Assembly: GCA_027488375.1 (NCBI GenBank)
Contig: JAIYBW010000003.1
Span: 310,001 to 374,000 of the forward strand
Direction of reading: 5' to 3'
DNA: 64,000 bases
Source of the DNA: Pseudomonadota bacterium
GTDB taxonomy: Bacteria; Bdellovibrionota; Bacteriovoracia; Bacteriovoracales; Bacteriovoracaceae
The translations under genes were made by a program, and so were the position numbers. How positions within the stretch are numbered: the first letter of the stretch is position 1; each line of letters begins with the position of its first letter. Positions 52,168 to 61,757 of this stretch are shown here, piece by piece. Under the pieces are notes generated by a model. It was given only the letters and a program-made list of their open reading frames with translations, searched no databases and was not told the origin of the DNA.

Positions 52168-53322
52168 ATGATGCAGATTTTAATCCTATTTTTATCATTT
52201 ATAATGACTTTACCGAGCCTGATGGCCGTGGAAATAACACCTACTGTTCAGGTTAATCAGTCCTTAAATTTTATCGATGACCTTAATTTTGAAAATTTAG
52301 ATTTAGCTATTAATCGTCAACTTTCATCTTATGAAGTTCAAGGATTAGGCGGAGATATTAAGTTTGGTTCAAGAGTTTATCCAAAGAGAGTTTTAAAAGA
52401 TTCTTTACTCCTGCTTCAATCAATTGGGGCGAATACACGTTTATGTTTGCAATCTAATCCGGCCGAAGAATGTTTAAAATTTTTAAATCAGGAAATTAAT
52501 TCAAAATTTACCATCTATCGTCCAGTTCCTAAAAAGTCAGAGAGCGGTTACAAATCTGAACTAACGACTAAGTACACTTCCTATTATTCCCCAGATCTGA
52601 CTGGCTCAAGAGTCCCAACAGAGCGTTTTAAGCGTGCCATCTATAGAAAGCCTCTTGAGACTGAATTGCAAAATTTTTCTCGTGTAGAAATCGACTATAA
52701 AGGGGCACTTGCTGGTAAAGGGTATGAGATTTTTTGGGTAGAGGATTCGTTTTTTGATCTCTATCTTCTTCATGTCCAGGGTGGTGGTCGTATCAATATT
52801 ATTAATGCTGATGGCTCTAAAGAAATTAAATATTTGAGTTATGATGGAAAAAACTCAAAATCTTTTAAAATGATTTATCACTACCTCATTCAGAGTGGTT
52901 ATCTTAAACCAGAAAATGCCAGCATTGATAATCAGAGAAAGTTTTTACAAGAAAACCCTCATAAAGAAGAGGAAGTCTTTGGCACTTGTCCATCTTACGT
53001 CTACTTTAGAGAATCAAATGAAGAGCCTTACGGTTTAGATAATATTCCACTCACTGAAGGTCGTTCTTTGGCCATGGATTCAAAAATTTATCAAACAACT
53101 GGAATTATTAATTTTGTTAAAACAAAAAGGGCCAGTCATCTTGATGAAAGCGGAAGAGTTGTTAAGGTTCCTTTTTCTCGATTCTTTATTGGCCAGGATA
53201 CTGGTGGGGCCATTAAGGGCAACGCCCGCTGTGATCTTTATTTTGGTTATGGGCCTTTAGCGGAAATGACGGCTTATAATATGAATGAGATGGGTGAGCA
53301 GTATTTCTTAATTAAAAAGTAG
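52168..53322 (+). CDS. mltA: Membrane-bound lytic murein transglycosylase A-like
   Basis: 384 aa with a signal peptide (MMQILILFLSFIMTLPSLMA) but no lipobox Cys, so it is soluble in the periplasm rather than lipid-anchored like E. coli MltA. The MltA domain shows IYRKPLETEL, VDYKGALAGKGYEIFWVEDSFFDLYLLHVQGGGRI and YVYFRES. The C-terminal 3D domain has FIGQDTGGAIKGNARCDLYFGYG with the catalytic Asp-Thr-Gly-Gly. It cleaves glycan strands forming anhydro-muramyl ends. Such an enzyme could serve growth or wall remodelling during predation; the latter is inference. Convergent with the next gene. Confidence 0.94.
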   Translation: MMQILILFLSFIMTLPSLMAVEITPTVQVNQSLNFIDDLNFENLDLAINRQLSSYEVQGLGGDIKFGSRVYPKRVLKDSLLLLQSIGANTRLCLQSNPAEECLKFLNQEINSKFTIYRPVPKKSESGYKSELTTKYTSYYSPDLTGSRVPTERFKRAIYRKPLETELQNFSRVEIDYKGALAGKGYEIFWVEDSFFDLYLLHVQGGGRINIINADGSKEIKYLSYDGKNSKSFKMIYHYLIQSGYLKPENASIDNQRKFLQENPHKEEEVFGTCPSYVYFRESNEEPYGLDNIPLTEGRSLAMDSKIYQTTGIINFVKTKRASHLDESGRVVKVPFSRFFIGQDTGGAIKGNARCDLYFGYGPLAEMTAYNMNEMGEQYFLIKK

Positions 53323-53331
53323 AACATTAAA

Positions 53332-55014
53332 TTACATTTCAAAATAGTGTAGGGAAGTTGCTCTCTTATCTTTTTGACTATCTAATTCAAATAGTACAAT
53401 GACTTCTGTTTTGGTTTGTGGGGCAATGTTATAAATAACAAGATCACTATTTTCTGTGATCAGATATAGACCTTTCCCCGCACCGCCTTTTCCTTCACTT
53501 TCTAAATCTGTGCGCTCTTTTCCGGAGTAGTTTCCTTCTAGGTATTGAAAAATTGTCTCTTTTTTGAAAACTCCAAAGGGATCCTCAACTGATATGGCAA
53601 GGTAGAGACCATCAGTGGCAAATCTGAGTTTTCCCTTCTGATAATCTTCGAGAATAACTCTATCACGTCTTGATTTATGATTATGGAGAGGGGTTCCCTG
53701 CTGATCCACTGGTGCATCGTAGATTGCATTCATTAAGAGTTCCTCTATAACTATCTGGGCCCTTGTTCTGATTGAGTTCTTAATCCCAACATCAGCGAGA
53801 ATGCTTAGGACTTTTTCGTTGATATTGTTTCTCTCTGCGGAGTCAGAGAAATCTATTTCTTTTACTTCAACTCCCCAGTTGAGATATTTTTCAAGTCCAA
53901 AAATATCTCCAGTGGTCATTTTTTTTACAGTCGTAGAAATACTTTTTATATTTGAATTTCGATCATCCTCATTGGTCGTGATGATATTTGAAAGGAAGGG
54001 GTAGCTTTTTATTTTTGAGATATAGCTTTTAGATTCTTCTTCAGTGAGAAGAACAATTTTTATGTTTATTTTTTCTTGGGCCACAAAGTCTGCAACTTCC
54101 AGCATGTTTGCAGATAAAAAAAGAATAGAAAATGATTGAGATGTGAGAAGTGTTTTGACCTCCTCTACAGATTTAGCGATTTCAACTTTAACGCCCGTGC
54201 CACCAAGTGCAATCTTCATCATATTTCTGAGTTTGGTATTTGACTCAGCCACTAAAACATTGCGCCCCTCGATGGTATCTTGCTCTTTTTTGAGGTTTTT
54301 AATGAGAGACAAATTTTTCTGAATCAGTTTTAGTCCGTTTTGGATACCAGCACGATTTTCTTCACTAGATTGACCTTCAAAAAGGAGGAGAGTGTTTTTA
54401 ACGAGTTCATCATCTAATGATGCAAGCTTATTGATTAGAATTAAACTTTCTGAATGCATGTTTTCTAATTTTTTAAAGCTTAGAGACAATTCAGAGTTTT
54501 GGACCTTTAATTCATAGGTTCTTTTATCCACTTCATCTTGGAGGGTCCTATTCAGGATTTCAAATTGTTTCGCTTTGACGTTTGTGTTTTCTAGTTTCTG
54601 ACTTAAGCAAAGACATACAAATTTATAAATGATTTGTTCTTCTTTAGGAGCTTCTACTTTGATTTGATCCATTCTGATTTTCAGGAGTGAACAATCTACC
54701 TTAGCGATAACATCCGCATGACAATTTTGTTGAGTAATAATACTCATCTCGCCGATAATTTCACCTTTTTGGTAGAGATGGGCAATGTGTTCATTCTGCA
54801 AATTAATTTCAAGTTCTCCGGATAGGAGAATATAAAGACTCTTATTCTTTTCTCCTAAAGAAAGAATTTTTTCACCCTTTTTAAATTGCAACGTTTCACT
54901 GAACATCTTTAATTTTGAATTAAAGTAATTGGCCATTTCTTCTTTGAAATTAATGTGAGTGAAGAGTTGTAAGAGCTCCTCCTCATCAAGAAATGATTTT
55001 TTCAAATGATCCAT
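53332..55014 (-). CDS. Cyclic-nucleotide-binding, pseudo-receiver and RsbW-like kinase protein
   Basis: 560 aa, cytoplasmic. A cNMP-binding domain (about 35-125) with LYILLSGELEINLQ and YQKGEIIGEMSIIT is followed by a coiled coil (about 145-240). A receiver-like domain (about 250-370, NVLVAESNTKLRNMMKIALGGTGVKVEIAKSVEEV) has Ser where the phospho-acceptor Asp should be (SILFLSANM). The end (about 395-550) resembles an RsbW/HATPase serine kinase: QIVIEELLMNAIYDAPVD as N-box and SEGKGGAGKGLYLITENSD as glycine-rich box. It may link cyclic nucleotide sensing to a partner-switch pathway. A stand-alone STAS protein is at 11149. Confidence 0.8.
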   Translation of the reverse strand: MDHLKKSFLDEEELLQLFTHINFKEEMANYFNSKLKMFSETLQFKKGEKILSLGEKNKSLYILLSGELEINLQNEHIAHLYQKGEIIGEMSIITQQNCHADVIAKVDCSLLKIRMDQIKVEAPKEEQIIYKFVCLCLSQKLENTNVKAKQFEILNRTLQDEVDKRTYELKVQNSELSLSFKKLENMHSESLILINKLASLDDELVKNTLLLFEGQSSEENRAGIQNGLKLIQKNLSLIKNLKKEQDTIEGRNVLVAESNTKLRNMMKIALGGTGVKVEIAKSVEEVKTLLTSQSFSILFLSANMLEVADFVAQEKINIKIVLLTEEESKSYISKIKSYPFLSNIITTNEDDRNSNIKSISTTVKKMTTGDIFGLEKYLNWGVEVKEIDFSDSAERNNINEKVLSILADVGIKNSIRTRAQIVIEELLMNAIYDAPVDQQGTPLHNHKSRRDRVILEDYQKGKLRFATDGLYLAISVEDPFGVFKKETIFQYLEGNYSGKERTDLESEGKGGAGKGLYLITENSDLVIYNIAPQTKTEVIVLFELDSQKDKRATSLHYFEM

Positions 55015-55062
55015 ATTTTGAGTTATCGGAACTTTCTTGTCTTTTCCTGAGTGAAGTGACCC

Positions 55063-55833
55063 CTAAACTGGATTATCTGAATCGATAAATAAACAATTTA
55101 AGTCAGGATATTTGGCTTGAATATTTTCCATCAGGGCCTGGATCCCGTATCTTTCAGTTGAGTGGTGCCCACAGGCGTAATAGTGGATGCCGGCTTCTTT
55201 TGTATCATGCCAATTATATTCAGAAATTTCTCCCGTGATATAGGCATCAAGGCCATCTTCTAGAGCTTTGATCCATTCATTGTTGGCCCCACCAGTAATA
55301 ATACCTACCTTGTGGATATTTTGATTTTCATCTGCTGAAGCTAAGATCACTTCCCGGTTAAGTATTTTTTCCAATTCGACTTTGAACTGACTGGCCTTCA
55401 TAGGCTTTGGAAGCTCACCCTTAGTGCCTAAGGGTTGCTTTTTATAAAGGGCAAAGGAGCTTAGATTTTTGAGTCCTAGTTGACCTGCTAAGGCTACTGC
55501 ATTGCCTATCTCTGGGTGAGCATCTAAAGGGAGATGATAGGAGATGAGATTGAGATCATTTTTAATACAGGCCTGAATTCTTTTACCCCAGGCCCCAGAA
55601 ATTGGACGAGCTCCCTGATATTTCCAAAAGACACCGTGGTGAGTGATAAGTGCTTGAGCACCCCAGTCAACTGATTTTTGGATGGAATCTTGGGTGGCAG
55701 AGACGGCAAAAGCCACTTTTTTTAACTCTGAAGCTCCTTCTATTTGCAAACCATTTGGTGCGTAATCATCAAAGAGTTGGGAGGAGAGAAGTTGATCGAG
55801 ATATTTAATCAATTCTTTTGCTTCAAGACCCAT
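55063..55833 (-). CDS. Nif3-like dinuclear metal protein (YbgI/GTP cyclohydrolase I type 2 family)
   Basis: 256 aa. Typical Nif3 chain: DDYAPNGLQIEGASELKKVAFAVSAT, the metal-binding ALITHHGVFWK (His-His), ISYHLPLDAHPEIGNAVALA and, near the end, GEISEYNWHDTKEAGIHYYACGHHSTERYGIQ. These hold the two-metal site. The family is widespread, but its reaction is uncertain in most bacteria. Single gene, divergent from fbaA. Confidence 0.94.
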   Translation of the reverse strand: MGLEAKELIKYLDQLLSSQLFDDYAPNGLQIEGASELKKVAFAVSATQDSIQKSVDWGAQALITHHGVFWKYQGARPISGAWGKRIQACIKNDLNLISYHLPLDAHPEIGNAVALAGQLGLKNLSSFALYKKQPLGTKGELPKPMKASQFKVELEKILNREVILASADENQNIHKVGIITGGANNEWIKALEDGLDAYITGEISEYNWHDTKEAGIHYYACGHHSTERYGIQALMENIQAKYPDLNCLFIDSDNPV

Positions 55834-55897
55834 TAGGATTCCTTTTCAATTAGAATTCGTTTCATTACAATCTTACTGTTTAACAAAGGATTGAGAA

Positions 55898-56962
55898 ATG
55901 AAATTTAAACCAGGCCTAGTCTTTGGATCTGCTCTTGAAGATCTTTATCAGTATGCCAAAGAAAATAAGTTTGCTCTTCCAGCGGTCAATGTGATTGGGA
56001 CGAACTCAGTCAATGCGGTGTTAGAGACGGCCAAGGCAGTCAATTCTCCAGTTATTATTCAGTTCTCAAATGGTGGTGGTCAGTTTTATGCTGGTAAGTC
56101 ACTCAAGCTAGAAAATGATAAGGCAGCAGCCCTTGGAGCTATATCTGGTGCTCAACATATTCAAATGATGGCCGAATACTATGGTGTTCCAGTTGTCATC
56201 CATACTGACCATGCTGCAAAAAAACTGCTTCCATGGATTGATCATATGCTCGAGGCAGGTGAGGCCAATTTCAAAGCTCATAAAAAACCACTTTTTTCAT
56301 CCCATATGTTGGATCTTTCTGAGGAATCTCTTCAGGAGAATATTGAAATCAGTGCCAAGTATTTTAAGCGTATGAATGGTATCCACAGTGGAATTGAGAT
56401 TGAGCTAGGGGTGACTGGTGGCGAGGAAGATGGGGTTGATAATTCTCATATCGATAACTCTAAGCTTTATACTCAACCAGAAGACGTGGCCTATGCTTAT
56501 TCTCATTTAAAAGAAGTCGGATCAAATTTCACCATTGCTGCTTCTTTTGGAAATGTTCACGGCGTCTATAAACCTGGAAACGTGAAGCTCTCTCCAGTGA
56601 TTCTTAAAAATTCACAAGATTTTGTTCAGAAAAAATTCAATACAAATGCAAAACCTGTTTCTTTTGTTTTTCACGGTGGCTCAGGCTCTCTTCAGTCTGA
56701 AATCCGTGAAGCTATAGACTATGGTGTGATTAAGATGAACATTGATACTGATATGCAGTGGGCATTCTGGGAAGGCATTAAGAATTTTTATCAAGATAAA
56801 GAAGCTTACCTTCAAGGTCAGCTGGGTAATCCAGAAGGCGCAGACGCTCCAAATAAAAAGTTCTATGATCCTCGCGTATGGCTACGTAAAGGGGAGGAGA
56901 ATTTTGTGAAGCGCTTAAAAGTTGCGTTTGAAGATTTGAATAATATTTCTAGAAATTCCTAA
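55898..56962 (+). CDS. fbaA: Class II fructose-bisphosphate aldolase
   Basis: 354 aa, the length of class IIA aldolases such as E. coli FbaA. The zinc site is in VVIHTDHAAKKLLPWIDHML (first His and Asp), with FGNVHGVYKPGNVKLSP and FVFHGGSGSLQSEIREAIDYGVIKMNIDTD for the remaining ligands and phosphate binding. FSSHMLDLSEESLQENI and ELGVTGGEEDGVDNSH are class IIA signatures. Cleaves or forms fructose-1,6-bisphosphate. AAGGA precedes the ATG. Confidence 0.97.
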   Translation: MKFKPGLVFGSALEDLYQYAKENKFALPAVNVIGTNSVNAVLETAKAVNSPVIIQFSNGGGQFYAGKSLKLENDKAAALGAISGAQHIQMMAEYYGVPVVIHTDHAAKKLLPWIDHMLEAGEANFKAHKKPLFSSHMLDLSEESLQENIEISAKYFKRMNGIHSGIEIELGVTGGEEDGVDNSHIDNSKLYTQPEDVAYAYSHLKEVGSNFTIAASFGNVHGVYKPGNVKLSPVILKNSQDFVQKKFNTNAKPVSFVFHGGSGSLQSEIREAIDYGVIKMNIDTDMQWAFWEGIKNFYQDKEAYLQGQLGNPEGADAPNKKFYDPRVWLRKGEENFVKRLKVAFEDLNNISRNS

Positions 56963-57078
56963 TTGATCGCTGAAATATTAGTTAAAAAGATATCCTGATT
57001 GCTTTGATGGGATATTCCTAGTTTATTGTTTTTTAAATTATGAGTTGCTTTAAATCATTTATCTCCTATCATTATACT

Positions 57079-57387
57079 ATGAAGTCTAAGGTCCTGAGTT
57101 TTGTCATTTTTTTTACTTTTATTATTGCACTAGCTTTTGCTGGCCAGACTCAGCAGTCCTCAGGACATTCTCATTTAAAATTTGAAACTCTTGTTCAGTT
57201 ACCCCAACCAGACTTTTATCAAGTTTCTCCTGGTTCTGATAAAATTAAATTTGCACTCAAATTCATTCTCCGTCAGGCCCATTCTTATGTGCTATCTGAT
57301 TATGATGGTGAGAAGTGTTTAGAGCCTCTTTATTCCCTCCCTAATTATTGTCTTCTTAGGTCTAAAAATTACTTTCTTATTATTTAA
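57079..57387 (+). CDS. Possible small secreted protein
   Basis: 102 aa from an ATG at 57079, which gives a signal peptide (MKSKVLSFVIFFTFIIALAFA before GQTQQ); an upstream in-frame ATG at 57040 is also possible. The mature part has two cysteines (near residues 83 and 91). No convincing ribosome-binding site and no family. It may be a genuine small gene or a chance ORF between fbaA and the symporter. Confidence 0.4.
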   Translation: MKSKVLSFVIFFTFIIALAFAGQTQQSSGHSHLKFETLVQLPQPDFYQVSPGSDKIKFALKFILRQAHSYVLSDYDGEKCLEPLYSLPNYCLLRSKNYFLII

Positions 57388-57442
57388 AACTATTTTCGAT
57401 TGTTCGTTGTTGGTTGGTTGTAAGTGGATCTAGGAATTTATT

Positions 57443-58951
57443 ATGCAGTTGAATAACATCGATTATGTGGTGGTGATTTTATATTTGGCATTGATTTTTA
57501 TCATTGCTATCAGCGCCAGGAAGTACATGAGGAGAAGTTTTTCCTCAAACGCTTCCGATCAAAAGAATCCCTTCCAGTACCACTACCTTGCAGGTAAGAG
57601 TATCACATTCACTGAGGCTTTTTTCTCTATCATTGCCACGGAGTTTTCGGCCTTAGCCTTTTTGGTGATACCGACCTATGTTTATTTTGATAATTTTAAT
57701 TACCTGAAGTTTGTTATTGGAGCTGGCTTAAGTCGATCTCTGATTGCATTTTACTTTTTGCCCTATATCTATGGTAAGGGGACAACAGTTTTTGAAATAC
57801 TGGCCAGAGGCATTTACAATTATGAAACCCTTCGATCTGAATCTATAAAAGGTAAGAGGACCTTTGCTTTTTTATACATTACTTCAAAAATCATAAGTGT
57901 CGGTGTTAAACTTCTTGGTGGCTCTCTTATTATTTCTGAATTTTTTCATATTCAGTTATTTTCCTGCATTCTCATGATTTCTCTTCTGACTTATTTCTAT
58001 ATTTTATTAGGCGGACTGAAGGCGGTGGTGAGGACAGATATTCTTCAGGCTTCAGTTTTTATTTTGGGTGGTTTTGGGGCCCACTATGTGATCGGTAAAA
58101 TGAGTATCGATTACACCTGGGGCGAACTTTTTATGTTTGGTTTTTCAAGTGGAAAAATGAATTTATGGTCCTCTCCCTTAGATAGCCTTCATTTCTTTTA
58201 TGGAATTCTAGCAGGAATTGCTTATGACTCGGCCACTCACGGTGTTGATCAGGATCTCACTCAAAAACTTTTAGGAACTAAAGATCTCGAGTCTGCTAAG
58301 AAAGCCTTGGCCTGGTCAGCGGTGGGCTCTTTTATTTTAAACCTCCTCTTTCTCAGTCTTGGCGTCATCCTTTGGGCCTACTATACAAAACATGGTATAG
58401 ACCTCCCTCAGCCAAGAGAAATTTTTTCTTCCTTAATTGCAAATCATTTCCCTAGTCCGCTTAAAGGTCTCATGGTGGCGAGTTTACTCGCGGCCTGTAT
58501 GTCCACACTTGATTCTTCCATCAATGCTCTGAGCACTGTTTTTTGGAATGATCTTATGATTAAGCCTAAGACCAAGTGGTTTCGCATTTATATCAATCTC
58601 GATAATTTTATTATTACGGCCTCGGTTGTGATTATGGCCTACATGTTTTCTGTGATCCCAGGAGCCTTTAAGTTTGGCCTGCAGTTTTCTTATTTGACCA
58701 CTGCACCTTTGTTATCATTTTTTCTATGTAGAATGCTTTTATCAAAATACATTCTGATCAATTTTTCTTCATCCTTAATTATCCTCAGTTTTATGTTTTG
58801 TTTCCTAGGAATGGCCCTGAATTATTTCACTCTTGGCTTTAATCCACAGCTCACCATTTTGTGGGGTATTGTTGGAACAATAGCCTCTATGTGGGTTTAC
58901 TCAAAAATCAATCAATTTTTAAATAAATCAAGTGAGACTATATATGAGTAG
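57443..58951 (+). CDS. Sodium:solute symporter family (SSS) protein
   Basis: 502 aa with about 13 predicted transmembrane helices beginning VVVILYLALIFIIAISAR. The SSS family pattern is seen in YHYLAGKSITFTEAFFSIIATEFSALAFL, and the Na2-site helix in LAACMSTLDSSINALSTVFWNDLM. IAYDSATHGVDQDLTQKLLGTKDLESAKKALA is the helix 7-8 region common in the sialic acid/proline group. The substrate is unknown. Its end overlaps the ABC-like gene by 8 bp, so the two are translationally linked. It is the first gene of the exporter-like cassette. Confidence 0.9.
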   Translation: MQLNNIDYVVVILYLALIFIIAISARKYMRRSFSSNASDQKNPFQYHYLAGKSITFTEAFFSIIATEFSALAFLVIPTYVYFDNFNYLKFVIGAGLSRSLIAFYFLPYIYGKGTTVFEILARGIYNYETLRSESIKGKRTFAFLYITSKIISVGVKLLGGSLIISEFFHIQLFSCILMISLLTYFYILLGGLKAVVRTDILQASVFILGGFGAHYVIGKMSIDYTWGELFMFGFSSGKMNLWSSPLDSLHFFYGILAGIAYDSATHGVDQDLTQKLLGTKDLESAKKALAWSAVGSFILNLLFLSLGVILWAYYTKHGIDLPQPREIFSSLIANHFPSPLKGLMVASLLAACMSTLDSSINALSTVFWNDLMIKPKTKWFRIYINLDNFIITASVVIMAYMFSVIPGAFKFGLQFSYLTTAPLLSFFLCRMLLSKYILINFSSSLIILSFMFCFLGMALNYFTLGFNPQLTILWGIVGTIASMWVYSKINQFLNKSSETIYE

Positions 58952-60665
58952 AAAATTATTATTTCATCGAAAAATGGATGAGAGAGTAAAGTCAGGGGAG
59001 CGCTTTAGAGATCTCTTAAAACTCATGTCTAATCCTGAGTTTGGTTTTGTGAAAGCCATTGTAGTGATTACACTGGCCATTAGTCTTTTAAGCTTAGGAG
59101 TGCCACTCGCAGTTCAAATGATTATCAATAATATTGGTGTGCGGACAATGTCCCAGCCCCTTATTGTTTTGTGCTTTATTCTTTTTTTCATCCTTTGTAC
59201 CAGTGGGCTTTTACAGGCGATACAAACTTACACCATCGAAATCCTTCAACGCCGTTTGTTTGTCAGATATGGTCTTGTGATAGTAGAGCGCTTAACAAGC
59301 TATAAGCATAAATATTTTAAAGAAGCTAATTCTCCAGATCTCATTAATCGCTTTTTTGATGTGATCATTATGCAGTCTCAGATGGTCACTTTTTTTGTTT
59401 CTGGTTTTGGATTTGTTATTCAGTTCATTATTGGTTTTGGTCTCCTGGCGATTTACCATCCTTATTTTTTAGGCTTTGCAGCTTTCATGGGCCAGTTTTT
59501 AATTTTTAACTGGATATTTTTTGGCCCAGATGGGGTGAAGGCCGGTTCACCTGAAGCTGATGGAAAGTACAATACAGTGAGCTGGGTGGAGGACATGGGC
59601 CGGGTAAGAAATATGTTTACCTCGGATAATGGAAAAGATTTTTCTCTGAATAAAATGAATCACCTTTTGAATAAATGGTTGGTAGTGAGGAATACTCTTT
59701 TTAATTTTCAATTTCGCCAGCATATAGGGCTTCAAATCTTTGGCATTATCATGAATATACTGCTTCTAGGAATCGGGGGATACCTGGTTCTCAAGCAACA
59801 ATTAAGTGCAGGTCAATTAGTAGCCGCGGCGCTCGTTGTTAATAGTATTATTGCGAGTATTCCGAACTTACAAAACTTTTTTTTCAGCGTGTATAATTAC
59901 AGTACGGCCCTTGATATGATTGCAAGGTTCTATGATTATCCTCTCGAAGATGTGAATCCAAATGTTTTAATGCCTCAAACTTTTGATTTTGAATTTACTG
60001 ATCTTCGCTTTGAACCAAATTATGAATTTAATTTTGGCTTTAAAGAAAGTACTAAAAATCTAATTTTTGTCAGAAGTTTTTCATCGGTGGAGAGATTTTA
60101 TGATGCCCTGATGGGGTTCAGTGAACATGTTTCGGGAACCGTTCGCTACGATGGTAAGATGATCGAGGATTTAGATGTTGGTAAAATTAGAAATGATATC
60201 CAGATCATTCGTCTGGATCAGTATTTTATTGGAACAGTTTGGGAAAATTTAGTTGGCTTTAGTCAGGATAAGAAGTTCACACTCACTGAGGTCTATGCTG
60301 TTCTTGAAAAACTGGGGTTATTAGAAAATATTCTAAGTCTTCCTGATCAGTTAAACACGGTGATTAAACCACAAGGTTTCCCTTTCTCTAGATCGCAACT
60401 TTTGACTCTTCAGATTGCAAGGGCCTTATTACTGAAGCCAAGAATACTCTTTGTGACAACCGATTTTGAGCAAATTTCTACTTTTAAGAGAAAGCTTGTT
60501 TATGATGAGCTCCTGAGCCGAGATAATCCTTGGACTTTGCTGTTCTTCACTCAGCGATTATACCGTGGAAATTTTGATCGTTTTTCAGTCATTGAAAGGG
60601 CCCAATTTAGAGAGCTTAAAGATGAAAGTGAGCTTTTAAAGGAGATTGAAAATCATGGTCCTTAA
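58944..60665 (+). CDS. ABC exporter-like protein with degenerate ATPase domain
   Basis: 573 aa from the ATG at 58944 (a GTG at 58932 is less likely). The N-terminal approximately 320 residues are a type I secretion-style ABC transmembrane domain with 6 helices (PLAVQMIINNIGVRTMSQPL is typical). From about residue 345 the nucleotide-binding domain shape remains, but its motifs are gone. At Walker A there is KNLIFVRSFSSVERFYDALM with no GxxGxGKS. LSGGQ has become PFSRSQLLTLQIARALL, Walker B is ILFVTTDFE rather than LLLDE, and the H-loop reads FFTQRL. It cannot hydrolyse ATP in the known way. It sits between an SSS symporter and HlyD/TolC genes with overlapping ends. Confidence 0.9.
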   Translation: MSRKLLFHRKMDERVKSGERFRDLLKLMSNPEFGFVKAIVVITLAISLLSLGVPLAVQMIINNIGVRTMSQPLIVLCFILFFILCTSGLLQAIQTYTIEILQRRLFVRYGLVIVERLTSYKHKYFKEANSPDLINRFFDVIIMQSQMVTFFVSGFGFVIQFIIGFGLLAIYHPYFLGFAAFMGQFLIFNWIFFGPDGVKAGSPEADGKYNTVSWVEDMGRVRNMFTSDNGKDFSLNKMNHLLNKWLVVRNTLFNFQFRQHIGLQIFGIIMNILLLGIGGYLVLKQQLSAGQLVAAALVVNSIIASIPNLQNFFFSVYNYSTALDMIARFYDYPLEDVNPNVLMPQTFDFEFTDLRFEPNYEFNFGFKESTKNLIFVRSFSSVERFYDALMGFSEHVSGTVRYDGKMIEDLDVGKIRNDIQIIRLDQYFIGTVWENLVGFSQDKKFTLTEVYAVLEKLGLLENILSLPDQLNTVIKPQGFPFSRSQLLTLQIARALLLKPRILFVTTDFEQISTFKRKLVYDELLSRDNPWTLLFFTQRLYRGNFDRFSVIERAQFRELKDESELLKEIENHGP

Positions 60666-61752
60666 AAAAGAAAATACCGATCCTAAACAAGCTTTTTCAG
60701 TTATCCCTGAAAATAAAGAAATCTATGCCTCAACACCAAAGAATATGTTGAAGCTTCATGATTTGCCTGAGATTGCGAAGCTGCTGACTCGCTTGGTTTT
60801 AGTTTTTTTATTATTTATGGTCATTTTTTTAATTGCTATCCCATGGCAACAAACGGCCAGTGGGACAGGGAAAGTGATGGCCTATCTTCCACAGGACCGT
60901 GTTCAGAATGTTCATGCGACTGTTTCTGGAAGAATCAAACAGTGGTTTGTGAAAGAAGGATCATTTGTTAAGCAAGGTGATCCCATCATTGAAATCGTTG
61001 ATATTGATCCGAACTATATGAACCGCTTAAATGTAGAGTATGCTGCGGTTAAAAGCCAATATGAGGCTGCAGCCGCTGTGGTTAAAACAGCAAAGTATGA
61101 TTTTGACCGACAAACTGATTTATACGCTAAAGGCATTAGCTCTCGAAAAGATATGGAGCAAGCAACTATTGCCTTTAAAAATGCTCAATCATTGGAAGCT
61201 CAGGCCCTGGCCAATTACACTCAAATGCAATCCAAAGTGACTCGTCAACAAAGTCAGTTGGTGAATGCTCCTGCTGATGGCACTATCGTGCGGCTCTTGA
61301 TTGGGACGAGTTCCGTTTTTGTGAATCAGGGTCAGGTCCTTGCGATCTTTGTTCCTAAAAGTGATAAGCTTTCGGCCCAAGTATTTATTAGAGGTAATGA
61401 TCTACCCTTAGTTTATGAAGGGCGAAAAGTGAGATTGCAATTTGAAGGATGGCCAGCGATTCAATTTTCTGGCTGGCCTTCTATTGCTGTCGGAACCTTC
61501 GGTGGAGTTGTGACATTTGTGGATCAAAGTGCTAATCCCGAAGGACTATTTCGAGTCATTATTGTCCCTGAAGAGGGTCAAAAATGGCCTGAATCAAGAT
61601 TCATCAGGCAAGGAACTAGAGTCAATGGTTGGATCCTCTTAAATCGTGTGGCCCTTGGTTATGAGTTGTGGAGACAATTTAATGGTTTCCCTCCATCCCT
61701 AGACACTGCACCTGGCAGTCTTGAAGCTTCTTCAAGTGATATACCGGAGTAA
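60655..61752 (+). CDS. HlyD-family membrane fusion protein
   Basis: 365 aa from the ATG at 60655, preceded by AAGGAG; overlaps the ABC-like gene by 11 bp. One transmembrane helix near residues 45-65 (LVLVFLLFMVIFLIAIPW). Biotinyl-lipoyl-like halves are VHATVSGRIKQWFVKEGSFVKQGDPIIEI and VNAPADGTIVRLLIGTSSVFVNQGQVLAIF. A coiled-coil hairpin (about 125-205) lies between them. It would connect the inner-membrane ABC-like protein to the TolC-type channel that follows. Confidence 0.93.
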   Translation: MVLKKENTDPKQAFSVIPENKEIYASTPKNMLKLHDLPEIAKLLTRLVLVFLLFMVIFLIAIPWQQTASGTGKVMAYLPQDRVQNVHATVSGRIKQWFVKEGSFVKQGDPIIEIVDIDPNYMNRLNVEYAAVKSQYEAAAAVVKTAKYDFDRQTDLYAKGISSRKDMEQATIAFKNAQSLEAQALANYTQMQSKVTRQQSQLVNAPADGTIVRLLIGTSSVFVNQGQVLAIFVPKSDKLSAQVFIRGNDLPLVYEGRKVRLQFEGWPAIQFSGWPSIAVGTFGGVVTFVDQSANPEGLFRVIIVPEEGQKWPESRFIRQGTRVNGWILLNRVALGYELWRQFNGFPPSLDTAPGSLEASSSDIPE

Positions 61753-61757
61753 GTTAT

